The notes beneath the pieces were generated by a model. It was not told the origin of the DNA. It did no database searches and saw only the letters and a list, made by a program, of their open reading frames with translations. A stretch of 64,000 nt of DNA. Source: an uncultured Pseudomonas sp. (GTDB lineage: Bacteria > Pseudomonadota > Gammaproteobacteria > Pseudomonadales > Pseudomonadaceae). Numbering within the stretch: the first letter of the stretch is position 1; every line of letters starts with the position of its first letter. The stretch is from NCBI RefSeq assembly GCF_946885955.1, contig NZ_CAMPHI010000001.1, positions 186,001-250,000 of the forward strand. The letters run 5' to 3'. A program made the translations under genes and the position numbers. Below, piece by piece: positions 11,362 through 21,184 of the stretch.

Positions 11362-11681
11362 GGATAACCTGGGTTGTAATAAGACAAGGGACTGAAACGG
11401 CTGACGCCTGTTGCGCGAAAACCTCAAGGGCCGGGAGGTTCGCTTGCGGTGCCTGGCCGGCGGGGTGGCAAGCGGTCGGTGACCCAAGCAGTGGGACACC
11501 TGCCCGCTACCCGCGCGCGTGGAGCAAAGCTACCGGAATGCTTGATCCAGGGCAAACAACGCTCGTCGGCCGCACTGGCACTTTGCCACGGTTATGGCAT
11601 GCTACCGCCCTGCGCGCGCCAGCTACTTATCGCCACCGTTTTACAGTCACCGTTCACGCTCCAATTCCAGGACTTAAGCAC
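11362..11681. other. 320-bp intergenic region between divergent ettA and morA
   Basis: It must hold the promoters of both ettA and morA. I see no convincing -35/-10 pair, operator or repeat. An in-frame extension of the morA reading frame from 11538 has no ribosome site and unlike composition, so I leave it non-coding. Confidence 0.5.
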
Positions 11682-14600
11682 GTGCCCACCCCGCCCTCCT
11701 CGTCGCCGCGCATCTCGCCCTACTCGCGAGCGGAGCCCCTGCGCGAGCGACGCAAGGGCACCTGGCTGGCGTTGCTGGCATCGGTGCTCGGGCTGTTGCT
11801 GCTGACCCTGGTACCGGCCTTCTTGCAACCGAGTCAGCCGCTGGGCTACCGGGCGCTGCTGAGCATCTGCGGCCTGCTGGCGCTGTTCGCCCTCTACCGC
11901 CTGCTGCATGACCGGCACCGCCGGCACGAACGCGAAAGCGATACGCAAAGCGCATTGCACCAGGCAATCAGCGCCCTCGGCGCGATCGAAGAGCGGATTA
12001 TCGTCACCGACCGCCGCGGCCTGTTGAGCTATGCCAACCCTCAGGCCGAGGCCCTGTTTCACCTCGATGCCGCACAGATCCGCGGCGCCAGCCTGCTCGA
12101 CCTGCTGCCGCATTTCGATCCGCGCCTGCTCGAGACCGACGGCCTGCATCACGAGCACGGTCTCGACCTGCTGGAACTGCAGCTGGACGGCGCTGCGCGC
12201 CTGTTCGATATCGTCCGCAGCGACTTGCCAGCGACCGCAGATGGCGACGGCGCCGGCTTCGTCTGGATGTTGCGCGACGTCACCGAGGAACAACACGCCA
12301 CCCAGGTGTTGCAGGAAACCCGGCGGCGCTATCAGGACATTTTCGAGGGCACCGGCACCGCTCTGTGCGTGCTCGATCTGGCCGCGCTCTACCAGTATCT
12401 GCAGCAACAGCAGCTGCCCGACGGCAATGCGTTTGCGCAATGGCTGCAGGGTTCGGCAGAGCGTTTCGAGCTACTCAGCCGACTGGTGAAGATCACCGAA
12501 ACCAATCAGGTGGCGCTGCGCCTGCTCGGCGTCGAATCCGGCGCCCAGGCCGCCGAACATCTGCTGCGCGGCAGCCAGCCACGCCCCGACGGCTTTCGCC
12601 AGCAACTGCTCACCGCCCTGATCGAGGGCGGAAAGTTGCTGGAAATGGAAACCCAGATCACCACCCCGCTGGGGCATGAGCGCCATCTGTGGCTGGTGAT
12701 GCGCCTGCCGGAGAATCCGCAAGACCTGCATGCCGTGACCCTGAGCATCAGCGACATCACCAGTCGCAAACGCATCGAGCTGTCGCTGATCGAGCGCGAG
12801 CGCTTCTGGTCCGACGTCGTGCGCGCGGTGCCCGATACCCTTTATGTGCATGACGTGCCGAACAAGCGCGTGCTGTTCAGCAATCACCGCCTCGGTCCGG
12901 ATCTGGGCTACAGCAAGGAAGAAATGCTCGCCCTCGGTGACAAGCTCTGGGAAAAGCTCCTGCACCCGGACGACTGGGAACAGTACCGCCGCATGCGTAA
13001 CCTGCAACAGGTGGTGGCCAAGGATCAGCAGCTGCATTGTCAGCTGCGCTGGCGCCACCGCGACGGCAGCTGGCACTGGTTCGATATCCGCGAGCAGGCG
13101 CTGTCCTATGACGAGGCGGGCCGGGTCAGCCGACTGATCGGCGTGGCCAAGGACATCAACGAGCAGATCATCAGCAGCGAATCGCTACGCGCCAGCGAGC
13201 AACGCTACCGGCTGCTGGCGGAAAGCATCAGCGACGTGATCTTCTCCACCGATGACAGCCTGCAGCTCAATTACGTCAGCCCGTCGGTGGAGCCGATTCT
13301 CGGCTACACCTCGGACTGGGTGCTGGACAATGGTTTCCACAGCCTGGCCACCAACCCGCGGCAACTGGTCGGCATGTACGCCCTGCTGGAGCGCATCCGC
13401 CATGCGCTCGACGACCCACAACGCATGGCCGAAATGCGCCAACAGGTTTGCGCGCAGCTGTTCTTCTTCGACGTGCTGCACGCCGACGGCCACAAAATGC
13501 CGGTGGAGCTGCGCCTGATCCCCATGTGGGACGAGCAGGAGCGGTTCAAGGGACTGCTCGGCGTCGGCCGTGATATCAGCCTGCAGCGACGCGCGGAAAA
13601 AGACCTGCGCATGGCCGCCACGGTATTCGAACACTCCACCGCGGCCATTCTGGTCACCGACCCGGCCGGTTATATCGTCCAGGTCAACGAGGCGTTCTGC
13701 CGGGTCAGCGGTTATGCCGCGGCGGAGGTCCTCGATCAACTGCCAACCATGCTGACCGCCGACAAGCAGCAGGCCACGCTGCTGCAATTCATCTTCAAAC
13801 AGCTCAACCTGCGCGGCAGTTGGGAAGGCGAGCTGTGGCTCAAGCGCAAAAACGCCGAGAGCTTCCCCGCCTGGGTCGGCATCACCGCGATCAAGGACGA
13901 AGACGGCGATCTGGTCAGCTATGTATGTTTTTTCAGCGATATCAGCGAGCGCAAGGCCAGTGAGCAGCGTATCCATCGGCTGGCCTACTACGACGCGCTG
14001 ACCCAGCTGCCCAACCGCACGCTGTTCCAGGACCGCCTGCACACCGCCCTGCAGCAAGGCGAACGGCACAACACCTGGGTCGCCCTGATGTTCCTCGACC
14101 TCGACCGCTTCAAGCCGATCAATGACTCACTGGGTCACGCCGCGGGCGACCGCATGCTCAAGGAAGTGGCGATACGCCTGACCGCCTGCGTCGACGCCGA
14201 CGACACGGTGGCACGTATGGGCGGCGACGAATTCACCCTTCTGCTGCAATCGCAGGCCCTGCGTGAGAGCGCCCTGAACCGCGCCATTCACGTCGGCGAA
14301 CAGATTCTCGCCAGCCTCTCCGAGCCCTTTATGCTCGAAGGCCGCGAGTTCTTCGTCACCGCCAGCATCGGTATCGCCCTGAGCCCTCAGGACGGCAACG
14401 AGCTGAGTCAGTTGATGAAGAACGCCGATACGGCGATGTATCACGCCAAGGAACGCGGCAAGAACAACTTCCAGTTCTACCAGGCCGACATGAACTCCAG
14501 CGCCCTGGAGCGCCTGGAACTGGAAGCCGATCTGCGCCATGCCCTGGAACAGAATGAATTCATGCTGTATTACCAGCCGCAGTTCTCCGGCGACGGCAAG

Positions 14601-15293
14601 CGCCTGACCGGCGCCGAAGCCCTGTTGCGCTGGGAACATCCACGGCGCGGCCTGGTATCGCCGATCGAGTTCATTCCGGTGCTCGAGGAATTGGGTCTGG
14701 TGGTGCAGGTCGGCGACTGGGTGCTGCGCGAGTCCTGCCGCCAACTGCGCGAATGGCACCAGGACAAGGTTCGGGTACCGAAGATATCGGTCAACCTGTC
14801 GGCCCGGCAGTTCTCCGAGGGCGACCTCGACCGGCGTATCGCCAATATTCTCAAGGACAGCGACATACCCGCCGCCTGCCTGGAACTGGAACTGACCGAG
14901 AGCATCCTGATGGAGGATGTGGTCAATGCCATGCAAACCCTGGCCAGCCTCAAACGGCTCGGGGTGTGCATCGCCATCGACGACTTCGGCACCGGCTATT
15001 CCTCGCTCAACTACCTCAAGCAGTTCCCCATCGACGTACTGAAGATCGACCGCAGCTTCGTCGACGGCCTGCCCCATGGCGAACAGGACGGCCAGATCGC
15101 CCGCGCGATCATCGCCATGGCCCACAGCCTCAACCTGATGGTGATCGCCGAAGGCGTGGAAACCCTGGCTCAGCTGGACTTCCTGCGCGGCCACGATTGC
15201 GATGAGGTGCAGGGCTTCCTGCTCGGCCGGCCGATGCCGGCGAATCAGTTCAGCGCCCTGTTCAGCGGCACCGCGCTGTTTATGCTCAGTTAA
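11682..15293 (+). CDS. morA: MorA: multi-PAS GGDEF-EAL c-di-GMP enzyme
   Basis: About 1203 residues from a GTG start at 11682 (AGGA eight bases upstream). Two TM helices lie at residues about 27-47 and 53-73. At least four PAS/PAC sensor modules follow, then GGDEF with intact GGDEF at 847-851 and EAL with EALLRW at 979. The EAL signature DDFGTGYSSLNYL is intact, so both cyclase and phosphodiesterase sites look complete. In P. aeruginosa and P. putida MorA controls motility, flagellar timing and biofilm, and lies immediately upstream of glyA, as here. PAO1 MorA is somewhat longer (about 1400 residues), so one PAS module or the N-terminal region may differ. Confidence 0.93.
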   Translation: MPTPPSSSPRISPYSRAEPLRERRKGTWLALLASVLGLLLLTLVPAFLQPSQPLGYRALLSICGLLALFALYRLLHDRHRRHERESDTQSALHQAISALGAIEERIIVTDRRGLLSYANPQAEALFHLDAAQIRGASLLDLLPHFDPRLLETDGLHHEHGLDLLELQLDGAARLFDIVRSDLPATADGDGAGFVWMLRDVTEEQHATQVLQETRRRYQDIFEGTGTALCVLDLAALYQYLQQQQLPDGNAFAQWLQGSAERFELLSRLVKITETNQVALRLLGVESGAQAAEHLLRGSQPRPDGFRQQLLTALIEGGKLLEMETQITTPLGHERHLWLVMRLPENPQDLHAVTLSISDITSRKRIELSLIERERFWSDVVRAVPDTLYVHDVPNKRVLFSNHRLGPDLGYSKEEMLALGDKLWEKLLHPDDWEQYRRMRNLQQVVAKDQQLHCQLRWRHRDGSWHWFDIREQALSYDEAGRVSRLIGVAKDINEQIISSESLRASEQRYRLLAESISDVIFSTDDSLQLNYVSPSVEPILGYTSDWVLDNGFHSLATNPRQLVGMYALLERIRHALDDPQRMAEMRQQVCAQLFFFDVLHADGHKMPVELRLIPMWDEQERFKGLLGVGRDISLQRRAEKDLRMAATVFEHSTAAILVTDPAGYIVQVNEAFCRVSGYAAAEVLDQLPTMLTADKQQATLLQFIFKQLNLRGSWEGELWLKRKNAESFPAWVGITAIKDEDGDLVSYVCFFSDISERKASEQRIHRLAYYDALTQLPNRTLFQDRLHTALQQGERHNTWVALMFLDLDRFKPINDSLGHAAGDRMLKEVAIRLTACVDADDTVARMGGDEFTLLLQSQALRESALNRAIHVGEQILASLSEPFMLEGREFFVTASIGIALSPQDGNELSQLMKNADTAMYHAKERGKNNFQFYQADMNSSALERLELEADLRHALEQNEFMLYYQPQFSGDGKRLTGAEALLRWEHPRRGLVSPIEFIPVLEELGLVVQVGDWVLRESCRQLREWHQDKVRVPKISVNLSARQFSEGDLDRRIANILKDSDIPAACLELELTESILMEDVVNAMQTLASLKRLGVCIAIDDFGTGYSSLNYLKQFPIDVLKIDRSFVDGLPHGEQDGQIARAIIAMAHSLNLMVIAEGVETLAQLDFLRGHDCDEVQGFLLGRPMPANQFSALFSGTALFMLS

Positions 15294-15298
15294 AGCCT

Positions 15299-15345
15299 CA
15301 AGCGGCAAGCCAATAATCAGCTTGCGGTTTCTGGCTTGCCGCTTG
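15299..15345. terminator. Inverted repeat after morA (candidate terminator)
   Basis: The 14-bp perfect arms CAAGCGGCAAGCCA and TGGCTTGCCGCTTG are separated by 19 bp. No long T-run follows, so it may be a terminator or a mobile palindrome. Confidence 0.55.
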
Positions 15346-15462
15346 CTCCTTGAATCCCGCTTATCCACCGGATGACCAGGCTTCATATGCCTGTTTATCT
15401 CGGATGGGGTAGAATTCGCTCCCTCTTTCTACCGCCCAGCTGATTTTTCTCAGGGGAATGCC

Positions 15463-16716
15463 ATGTTCAGCCGTGATTTGACTATCGCCCGTTATGACGC
15501 CGAATTGTTTGCCGCTATGGAGCAAGAAGCCCAGCGTCAGGAACATCATATCGAGCTGATCGCCTCGGAAAACTACACCAGCCCGGCGGTGATGGAAGCC
15601 CAGGGTTCGGTGCTGACCAACAAGTACGCCGAAGGCTATCCGGGCAAGCGTTATTACGGCGGCTGCGAATACGTCGACGTCGTCGAGCAGCTGGCCATCG
15701 ACCGCGCCAAGCAGCTGTTCGGCGCCGACTATGCCAACGTCCAGCCGCACTCCGGTTCGCAAGCCAACAGCGCCGTGTACATGGCTCTGCTGAACACCGG
15801 CGACACCGTGCTGGGCATGAGTCTGGCCCACGGCGGTCACCTGACCCACGGCGCCAGCGTCAGCTTCTCCGGCAAGATGTACAACGCCGTGCAGTACGGC
15901 ATCACCGACGCCGGCCTGATCGACTACGACGAAGTCGAGCGTCTGGCCGTTGAGCACAAGCCGAAGATGATCATCGCCGGCTTCAGCGCCTACTCCCAGG
16001 TTCTGGACTTCCCGCGTTTCCGCGCCATCGCCGACAAGGTTGGCGCCTACCTGTTCGTCGACATGGCTCACGTCGCTGGCCTGGTCGCCGCCGGCGTCTA
16101 CCCGAACCCGGTGCCGTTCGCCGACGTGGTCACCACCACCACCCACAAGACCCTGCGCGGTCCGCGTGGCGGCCTGATCCTGGCGCGCAAGAACGAGGAA
16201 CTGGAGAAGAAGCTCAACTCCGCAGTCTTCCCCGGCGGCCAAGGTGGCCCGCTGGAGCACGTGATCGCCGGTAAGGCGGTGTGCTTCAAGGAAGCCCTGC
16301 AACCCGAGTTCAAGGCTTACCAGCAGCAAGTGATCAAGAACGCCCAGGCGATGGCCGGCGTATTTATCGACAACGGCTTTGAGGTGGTTTCCGGCGGTAC
16401 CGAGAACCATCTGTTCCTGCTCTCGCTGATCAAGCAGGACATCACCGGTAAAGACGCCGACGCCGCCCTGGGTCGCGCCTTTATCACCGTCAACAAGAAC
16501 AGCGTACCGAACGACCCGCGCTCGCCGTTCGTCACCTCCGGCCTGCGTATCGGCACCCCGGCCGTGACCACTCGCGGCTTCAAGGAAGACGAGTGTCGCG
16601 CGCTGGCTGGCTGGATCTGCGAGATCCTCGCCAACCTGGGCGACGAGTCGGTCGAAGCCCGCATCCGCGAGCAGGTCAAAGCGGTCTGCGCGAAATTCCC
16701 GGTGTACGGCAAGTAG
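15463..16716 (+). CDS. glyA: Serine hydroxymethyltransferase GlyA
   Basis: A 417-residue PLP enzyme interconverting serine plus tetrahydrofolate with glycine plus 5,10-methylene-THF. The start is ATG 15463 with AGGGGAA just upstream. It reads [19 protein letters not shown]; the [14 protein letters not shown] substrate/folate region and the PLP-lysine motif [14 protein letters not shown] (near residue 225-238) are complete. Codon use is strongly biased to the highly expressed pattern. It lies directly after morA on the same strand but is separated by the inverted repeat at 15299, so it probably has its own promoter. Confidence 0.98.
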   Translation: MFSRDLTIARYDAELFAAMEQEAQRQEHHIELIASENYTSPAVMEAQGSVLTNKYAEGYPGKRYYGGCEYVDVVEQLAIDRAKQLFGADYANVQPHSGSQANSAVYMALLNTGDTVLGMSLAHGGHLTHGASVSFSGKMYNAVQYGITDAGLIDYDEVERLAVEHKPKMIIAGFSAYSQVLDFPRFRAIADKVGAYLFVDMAHVAGLVAAGVYPNPVPFADVVTTTTHKTLRGPRGGLILARKNEELEKKLNSAVFPGGQGGPLEHVIAGKAVCFKEALQPEFKAYQQQVIKNAQAMAGVFIDNGFEVVSGGTENHLFLLSLIKQDITGKDADAALGRAFITVNKNSVPNDPRSPFVTSGLRIGTPAVTTRGFKEDECRALAGWICEILANLGDESVEARIREQVKAVCAKFPVYGK

Positions 16717-16736
16717 CGCGACGCCAGCAGCACTCG

Positions 16737-16759
16737 AGCCCGCCTTCTGGCGGGCTTTT
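16737..16759 (+). terminator. Rho-independent terminator of glyA
   Basis: The stem AGCCCGCC / GGCGGGCT has a TTCT loop and is followed by TTTT, 20 bp after the glyA stop. Confidence 0.9.
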
Positions 16760-16824
16760 CATTTGTCGGCAGCGCGCATGGGCATCGCCGCGCTCAATCC
16801 AGGCGGTCCAGCCTAGTAGCTGGT

Positions 16825-17796
16825 TTATACCACTGCCTCGGCGAGGCCTTGGCGAATCATCTGCTCCGGTAGTTGTTCACCAATAAACACCAGCACGCTC
16901 TCGCGGGCCTCGTCAGGGCCCCATTCGCTGTCGAAATCGAAACCGTACAGCCGTAGCACGCCCTGGAACACCATGCGGCGTTTCTCGCCGGCAATCGCCA
17001 GCACGCCCTTGTAACGCAGTAGCGCGTCGCCGTACTGCTCCAGCAGCGCGCTCATAAAGGCACCGAGCTTGTTGATATCCAGGGCCTGCCGGCTTTTCAA
17101 CACCAGGGTGCCGATACGATCGACAGCGGTTGTGGGCAGCAACGGCCGGGGCGTCAGTGCCTGGCCGAAATCGGCGTTCAGGTTGAAACCGCGCACGTCG
17201 AGCAACTCCGCCAGCGCGATCTGGCCATGCCGAACCACATGGATAGGCGCACGTCGGTTGATACACTGCAAACGCTCGGTCAGCGCCGCGAGGCTCGCCG
17301 CATCGACCAGATCGGTCTTGCTCAGCAGAATCCGGTCGGCGAAGCCGACCTGCGCCTGGGCGATGGTTTCCCGCAGATGGCGCTCGGCATTGGCCGCGTC
17401 CACCAGGGTGATGATGCCGTCGAGCACATAGCGTTCACACAACGCATCGCCGGCAAAAAAAGTATGGGCCACCGGGCCCGGATCGGCCAGACCGGTGCAC
17501 TCGATCAGCACGCGGTCGAAGGTCAGTTCGCCACTGTCCAGCCGCTCCAGCAGAAGCAGCAGCGCCTGTTCCAGCTCGACGTGAATGGAGCAGCAGACGC
17601 AGCCGTTGGCCAGCGTCACCACCTCTACCGGCTGCGTGCCCAGCAACTGCGCATCGATAGGGGTGTCGCTGAATTCATTTTCGATCACGGCGATTTTCAG
17701 GCCATGCTCGGCCTTGAGTACATGGCGCAACAGCGTGGTCTTGCCGGCGCCGAGAAAGCCGCTGAGCACGGTGACGGGGATGGGGTCATGGGGCAT
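16825..17796 (-). CDS. yjiA: YjiA-like G3E GTPase (CobW/UreG family)
   Basis: A 323-residue cytosolic G3E GTPase. The start is ATG 17796 (MPHDPIPVTVLSGFLGAGKT) with AGGAAGG upstream; the longer frame adds a basic, low-complexity stretch and is rejected. Walker A is GFLGAGKTT, the metal-binding GCVCC motif is at residues about 64-68, switch II is ECTGLADP and the guanine motif is LSKTD. A CobW C-terminal domain ends the protein. It is the last gene of a cstA-yjiX-yjiA array as in E. coli btsT-yjiX-yjiA. Family members are metallochaperone-like; the target here is unknown. Confidence 0.88.
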   Translation of the reverse strand: MPHDPIPVTVLSGFLGAGKTTLLRHVLKAEHGLKIAVIENEFSDTPIDAQLLGTQPVEVVTLANGCVCCSIHVELEQALLLLLERLDSGELTFDRVLIECTGLADPGPVAHTFFAGDALCERYVLDGIITLVDAANAERHLRETIAQAQVGFADRILLSKTDLVDAASLAALTERLQCINRRAPIHVVRHGQIALAELLDVRGFNLNADFGQALTPRPLLPTTAVDRIGTLVLKSRQALDINKLGAFMSALLEQYGDALLRYKGVLAIAGEKRRMVFQGVLRLYGFDFDSEWGPDEARESVLVFIGEQLPEQMIRQGLAEAVV

Positions 17797-17871
17797 ACGA
17801 ACCTTCCTCTGAAATAGCGCCCGCCAGCCACGGGCGCGGCGGCTGTGACTCGCGAAACGGGGCGACAAGCC

Positions 17872-18075
17872 TCAACAGCAGCGAATCGGCCGACCTTTGC
17901 CAGCGCCGTAACGCGCATCCTGGCGCTCGCGAAAAAACGCCTCGTAACTCATCGGCGTCTGCTCGGGATGGGTGTTGCGCATGTGTTCGACATAGGTGTC
18001 GTAGTCCGGCATGCCGACCAGCATACGGGCGGCCTGCCCAAGGTATTTGCCCATGCGACTGAGATCGTTGAACAC
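17872..18075 (-). CDS. yjiX: YjiX/YbdD-family small protein
   Basis: A 67-residue protein with no TM segment, starting GTG 18075 with AGGAG eight bases upstream. It reads [20 protein letters not shown] and contains [28 protein letters not shown] (quoted by its ends YDTYVEHMR and FFRERQ), the DUF466 signature, and ends GRPIRCC. It always accompanies CstA/BtsT transporters (YbdD with CstA, YjiX with BtsT), where it has been implicated in pyruvate uptake. It lies between cstA and yjiA in one operon. Confidence 0.93.
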   Translation of the reverse strand: MFNDLSRMGKYLGQAARMLVGMPDYDTYVEHMRNTHPEQTPMSYEAFFRERQDARYGAGKGRPIRCC

Positions 18076-18127
18076 TGCGTTTCTCCTCGAAACCGAGCCC
18101 CTACCGGGGCTCGGGATGGCCCGGCGA

Positions 18128-20185
18128 TCACATGTCGGAAACGGGTTCGAACGGCAGCTCCCTGTCGCTGCGCTCCTGCTTGATCCAGGCCGCGCGGCCG
18201 ACTTTCAGCGAGTAGAACAGGATGCTGAAAACCACCGCCAGGAACAGCACCGTCAGACCGGCATTGGTGTAGGCATTCATGATCACATGCTGCATCTGGT
18301 CGATGTTCCTGGCCGGGGCGAGAACCTGACCGGCATCCACCGCCGTGGCGTACTTGTTCGCCAAAGCGAGGAAACCCACCGCCGGGCTGGCGTCGAACAG
18401 CTTGATCAGGCTGGCCGCCGTGGTGCAGATCAACAGCCATACCGCCGGCAACAGGGTGACCCAGACGTAACGCTGACGTTTCATCTTGATCAGCACCACA
18501 CTGCAGAGCATCAAGGCGATACCGGCGAGCATCTGGTTGGAGATACCGAACAGTGGCCACAGCGTATTGATCCCGCCCAGCGGATCGATCACCCCCTGGT
18601 ACAGCAGGTAGCCCCACAGCGCCACGCAACCTGCGGTGGCCAGTACGTTGGCGCCCCAGGAATCGGTCTTGCGCAGGCTCGGTACAAAGCTGCCCAGCAG
18701 GTCCTGCAGCATGAAGCGCCCGGCACGGGTACCGGCATCCACGGCGGTGAGGATGAACAGGGCCTCGAACAGAATCGCGAAGTGGTACCAGAACGCCATG
18801 GCGCTCTCACCCGGCAGCACCGCATGGAGAATCTGCGCAATACCCACCGCCAGGGTCGGCGCGCCACCAGCTCGAGACAGAATGGTGGTTTCGCCGATAT
18901 CACGCGCCACGCTTTCCAGCGTCTCGGGCGTGACGACGAAGCCCCAGCTGCTGACGGTGGAGGCCACGCTGACGGCGTCCGCACCAACTATGGAGGCCGG
19001 GCTGTTCATGGCGAAGTAGACGCCCGGATCGATGATCGAGGCGGCGACCATGGCCATGATCGCCACCATCGACTCCATCAGCATGCCGCCATAGCCGATG
19101 TAGCGCGCATGGGTTTCGTTGGCCAGCAGCTTGGGCGTGGTGCCCGACGAGATCAGCGCGTGGAAACCCGAGACCGCACCACAGGCGATGGTGATGAACA
19201 GGAAGGGGAACAGTGCGCCCTTCCACACCGGCCCGCTGCCATCGGTGAACTGGGTCAGCGCCGGCATCTTCAGCTCCGGCGCCAGGATCAGAATGCCAAC
19301 CGCCAGCGCGGTGATGGTACCGATCTTGAGAAAGGTCGACAGGTAATCACGCGGCGCCAGAATCAGCCACACAGGCAACACGGCGGCGACGAAGCCGTAA
19401 CCCACCAGCATCCAGGTGATCTGGATGCCGTTGAAGGTGAACACCTCGGCCCAATACGGATCGGCGGCGACGGCACCACCCAACCAGATCGAGCCCAGCA
19501 GCAGCGTCACGCCGATCAGCGAGATTTCGCCGATCCGCCCCGGCCGCAGAAAACGCATGTAGATGCCCATGAACATCGCGATAGGGATGGTCGCCATCAC
19601 CGTGAACATGCCCCAGGGGCTTGCGGCCAGGGCTTTGACCACGATCAGCGAGAGCACCGCGAGGATGATGATCATGATCAGGAAACAGCCGAATAGCGCG
19701 ATGGTGCCGGGAATGCTGCCCATTTCCTCGCGCACCATATCGCCCAGTGAACGACCGTCGCGCCGGGTGGAAATGAACAGGACCATGAAATCCTGCACAG
19801 CGCCGGCCAGCACAACACCGGCGATCAGCCAGAGCGTACCGGGCAGGTAGCCCATCTGCGCGGCGAGCACCGGCCCGACCAGCGGACCGGCACCGGCGAT
19901 GGCGGCGAAGTGATGACCGAACAACACGTGTTTATTGGTTGGAACGTAGTCCAGACCATCGTTGTTGAGTACCGCCGGGGTAGCACGGGAGGGGTCCAGC
20001 TGCATCACCTTGGTGGCGATGAACAGACTGTAATAACGGTAAGCGACAAGGTAGATGGCGACCGCGGCGACCACGACCCACAAGGCATTGATGGCCTCGC
20101 CGCGTTGCAGCGCCACGGTGCCCAGCGCGAACGCGCCCAACATGGCGACAGCGAACCAGGCGATATGACCGGCTAATCGGTTCAT
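18128..20185 (-). CDS. cstA: CstA/BtsT-family pyruvate (peptide-carbon) transporter
   Basis: A 685-residue inner-membrane carrier with about 16-18 TM segments. The start is ATG 20185 ([16 protein letters not shown]) with AGGAG six bases upstream; the 12-codon longer frame is unlikely. The CstA signature [20 protein letters not shown] (residues about 79-98) and [20 protein letters not shown] are present, and the C-terminal hydrophilic tail ends EPVSDM. E. coli BtsT is a pyruvate/H+ symporter and CstA takes up pyruvate and is starvation-induced. First gene of cstA-yjiX-yjiA. A candidate operator CGTATTACTAC lies 131 bp upstream (20316-20326), shared with the chemoreceptor/kinase locus. Confidence 0.92.
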   Translation of the reverse strand: MNRLAGHIAWFAVAMLGAFALGTVALQRGEAINALWVVVAAVAIYLVAYRYYSLFIATKVMQLDPSRATPAVLNNDGLDYVPTNKHVLFGHHFAAIAGAGPLVGPVLAAQMGYLPGTLWLIAGVVLAGAVQDFMVLFISTRRDGRSLGDMVREEMGSIPGTIALFGCFLIMIIILAVLSLIVVKALAASPWGMFTVMATIPIAMFMGIYMRFLRPGRIGEISLIGVTLLLGSIWLGGAVAADPYWAEVFTFNGIQITWMLVGYGFVAAVLPVWLILAPRDYLSTFLKIGTITALAVGILILAPELKMPALTQFTDGSGPVWKGALFPFLFITIACGAVSGFHALISSGTTPKLLANETHARYIGYGGMLMESMVAIMAMVAASIIDPGVYFAMNSPASIVGADAVSVASTVSSWGFVVTPETLESVARDIGETTILSRAGGAPTLAVGIAQILHAVLPGESAMAFWYHFAILFEALFILTAVDAGTRAGRFMLQDLLGSFVPSLRKTDSWGANVLATAGCVALWGYLLYQGVIDPLGGINTLWPLFGISNQMLAGIALMLCSVVLIKMKRQRYVWVTLLPAVWLLICTTAASLIKLFDASPAVGFLALANKYATAVDAGQVLAPARNIDQMQHVIMNAYTNAGLTVLFLAVVFSILFYSLKVGRAAWIKQERSDRELPFEPVSDM

Positions 20186-20311
20186 TGCGAATCTCCTGCG
20201 GCCGGCATTGTCTGCCGACATTCATTGTTATTGTTTGCACTCCATTTACGGAGTTGGCCGACTATCGCCAAATAACGATGAAGCCGAAATTCGCAGAATT
20301 ACCAGCAGCCG

Positions 20312-20326
20312 CTGAGTAGTAATACG
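20312..20326 (-). promoter_or_regulatory. Candidate response-regulator site upstream of cstA
   Basis: Read on the minus strand this is CGTATTACTACTCAG. It matches 14 of 15 bases of the site at 20606-20620 (CGTATTACTACGCAG). It lies 127-141 bp upstream of the cstA start codon in the orientation of cstA. Confidence 0.5.
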
Positions 20327-20602
20327 TGACCCGCAAGGTATTTACCGCATGTGCGTAACCGCTCAAGCCCGGCTTGCGCGACGGGCCAAGCAGCCAACTG
20401 CATTCATGCTGGCCATTACCGGCGTAGCGATGGATCTGCCGGTGCGACGAAAGCTGCTCGTACCGGAGAAAAACCTGCAGGGACATACCCATGGACTCGG
20501 CCGGCTATTGCGATTACTTTGCAGCCAACCGATTAACCCCCTAAAACTTATATAATCACCACCAACAAATTTTAATTATCAGTACAACCACTTGCTTATT
20601 TC

Positions 20603-20620
20603 CTGCGTATTACTACGCAG
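20603..20620 (+). promoter_or_regulatory. Perfect palindrome, candidate NarL-type regulator operator
   Basis: CTGCGTATTACTACGCAG has 7-bp perfect arms (CTGCGTA / TACGCAG) and a 4-bp centre, a geometry usual for dimeric LuxR/NarL-class regulators. The core CGTATTACTAC recurs upstream of cstA. Confidence 0.5.
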
Positions 20621-20808
20621 CCCATAAAAAACACTAGATACAGTCTTTACCGGGATTAACAAACACTGCAGACTCGGGCCACACCGCCTATAGAGAAGTG
20701 CGCACGACTGTCGCCTGCCCGCATGAGCAGCCGTGCGTAACCACGAAGAATATAAAGCGATTACAAGTTACAAACGGCTTTCGCATAAAACAATAAGGAG
20801 GTGCAATC

Positions 20809-21084
20809 ATGCACCCGAAAACCCGCGAGAATGCGCTCTTGCTCAATATATTGCCGACCCTGTTCCTGGCGGTTGTTCTGAGCAAACTGTCGTCCATTAC
20901 CCTTCAACGCGTTGCCGACCGACACTTCAGGCAGAATCGTCAACGCCTTGCCGCCGCGCCGCCAATCATCCATGAGCGCCGCCTGCCCCGCCATCGCCGC
21001 CCGAGCCTGTCTCCAGCATTGCCCGCCTGGCGCGTCCACTCGACTCCGCCCCTAAATGCCAGGCCCTGGTTGAACATGCTCTAG
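20809..21084 (+). pseudogene. Decayed duplicate of the chemoreceptor 5' end
   Basis: The first 37 or so codons (MHPKTRENALLLNILPTLFL...) align with the start of the intact chemoreceptor at 21185 ([20 protein letters not shown]...), including TM1 and the following RVADRHF / RLADEQV. Homology extends into the leader: both are preceded by AAAACAATAAGGAG. After about 50 codons similarity stops and the frame becomes Pro/Arg-rich and ends. The Cache, HAMP and signalling parts are absent. A translated short membrane peptide cannot be excluded because the ribosome site (AAGGAGG) is intact. Confidence 0.7.
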
Positions 21085-21184
21085 CCGCTAGACTTCATAC
21101 AGCAGCGTCAACCTGAACCTGCTCAGCCCGATCCAAACCCGCAGTAAAAAAAAAGCCGTTTAAAACAATAAGGAGCCGCAGACC

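Larger units (their letters stand above)
20186..20808. other. 623-bp AT-rich intergenic region between cstA and the chemoreceptor locus
   Basis: No gene is supported. It contains two candidate regulator sites (20312-20326 and 20603-20620), a TATAAT hexamer at 20549-20554, and AT-rich stretches around 20540-20640. The base composition is clearly lower in GC than the flanking genes, as expected for a promoter region or a relic of insertion. Confidence 0.6.

Noticed and set aside
15410..15415. TAGAAT as a -10 for glyA
   Set aside because: No acceptable -35 at 15-19 bp upstream; not strong enough to annotate.
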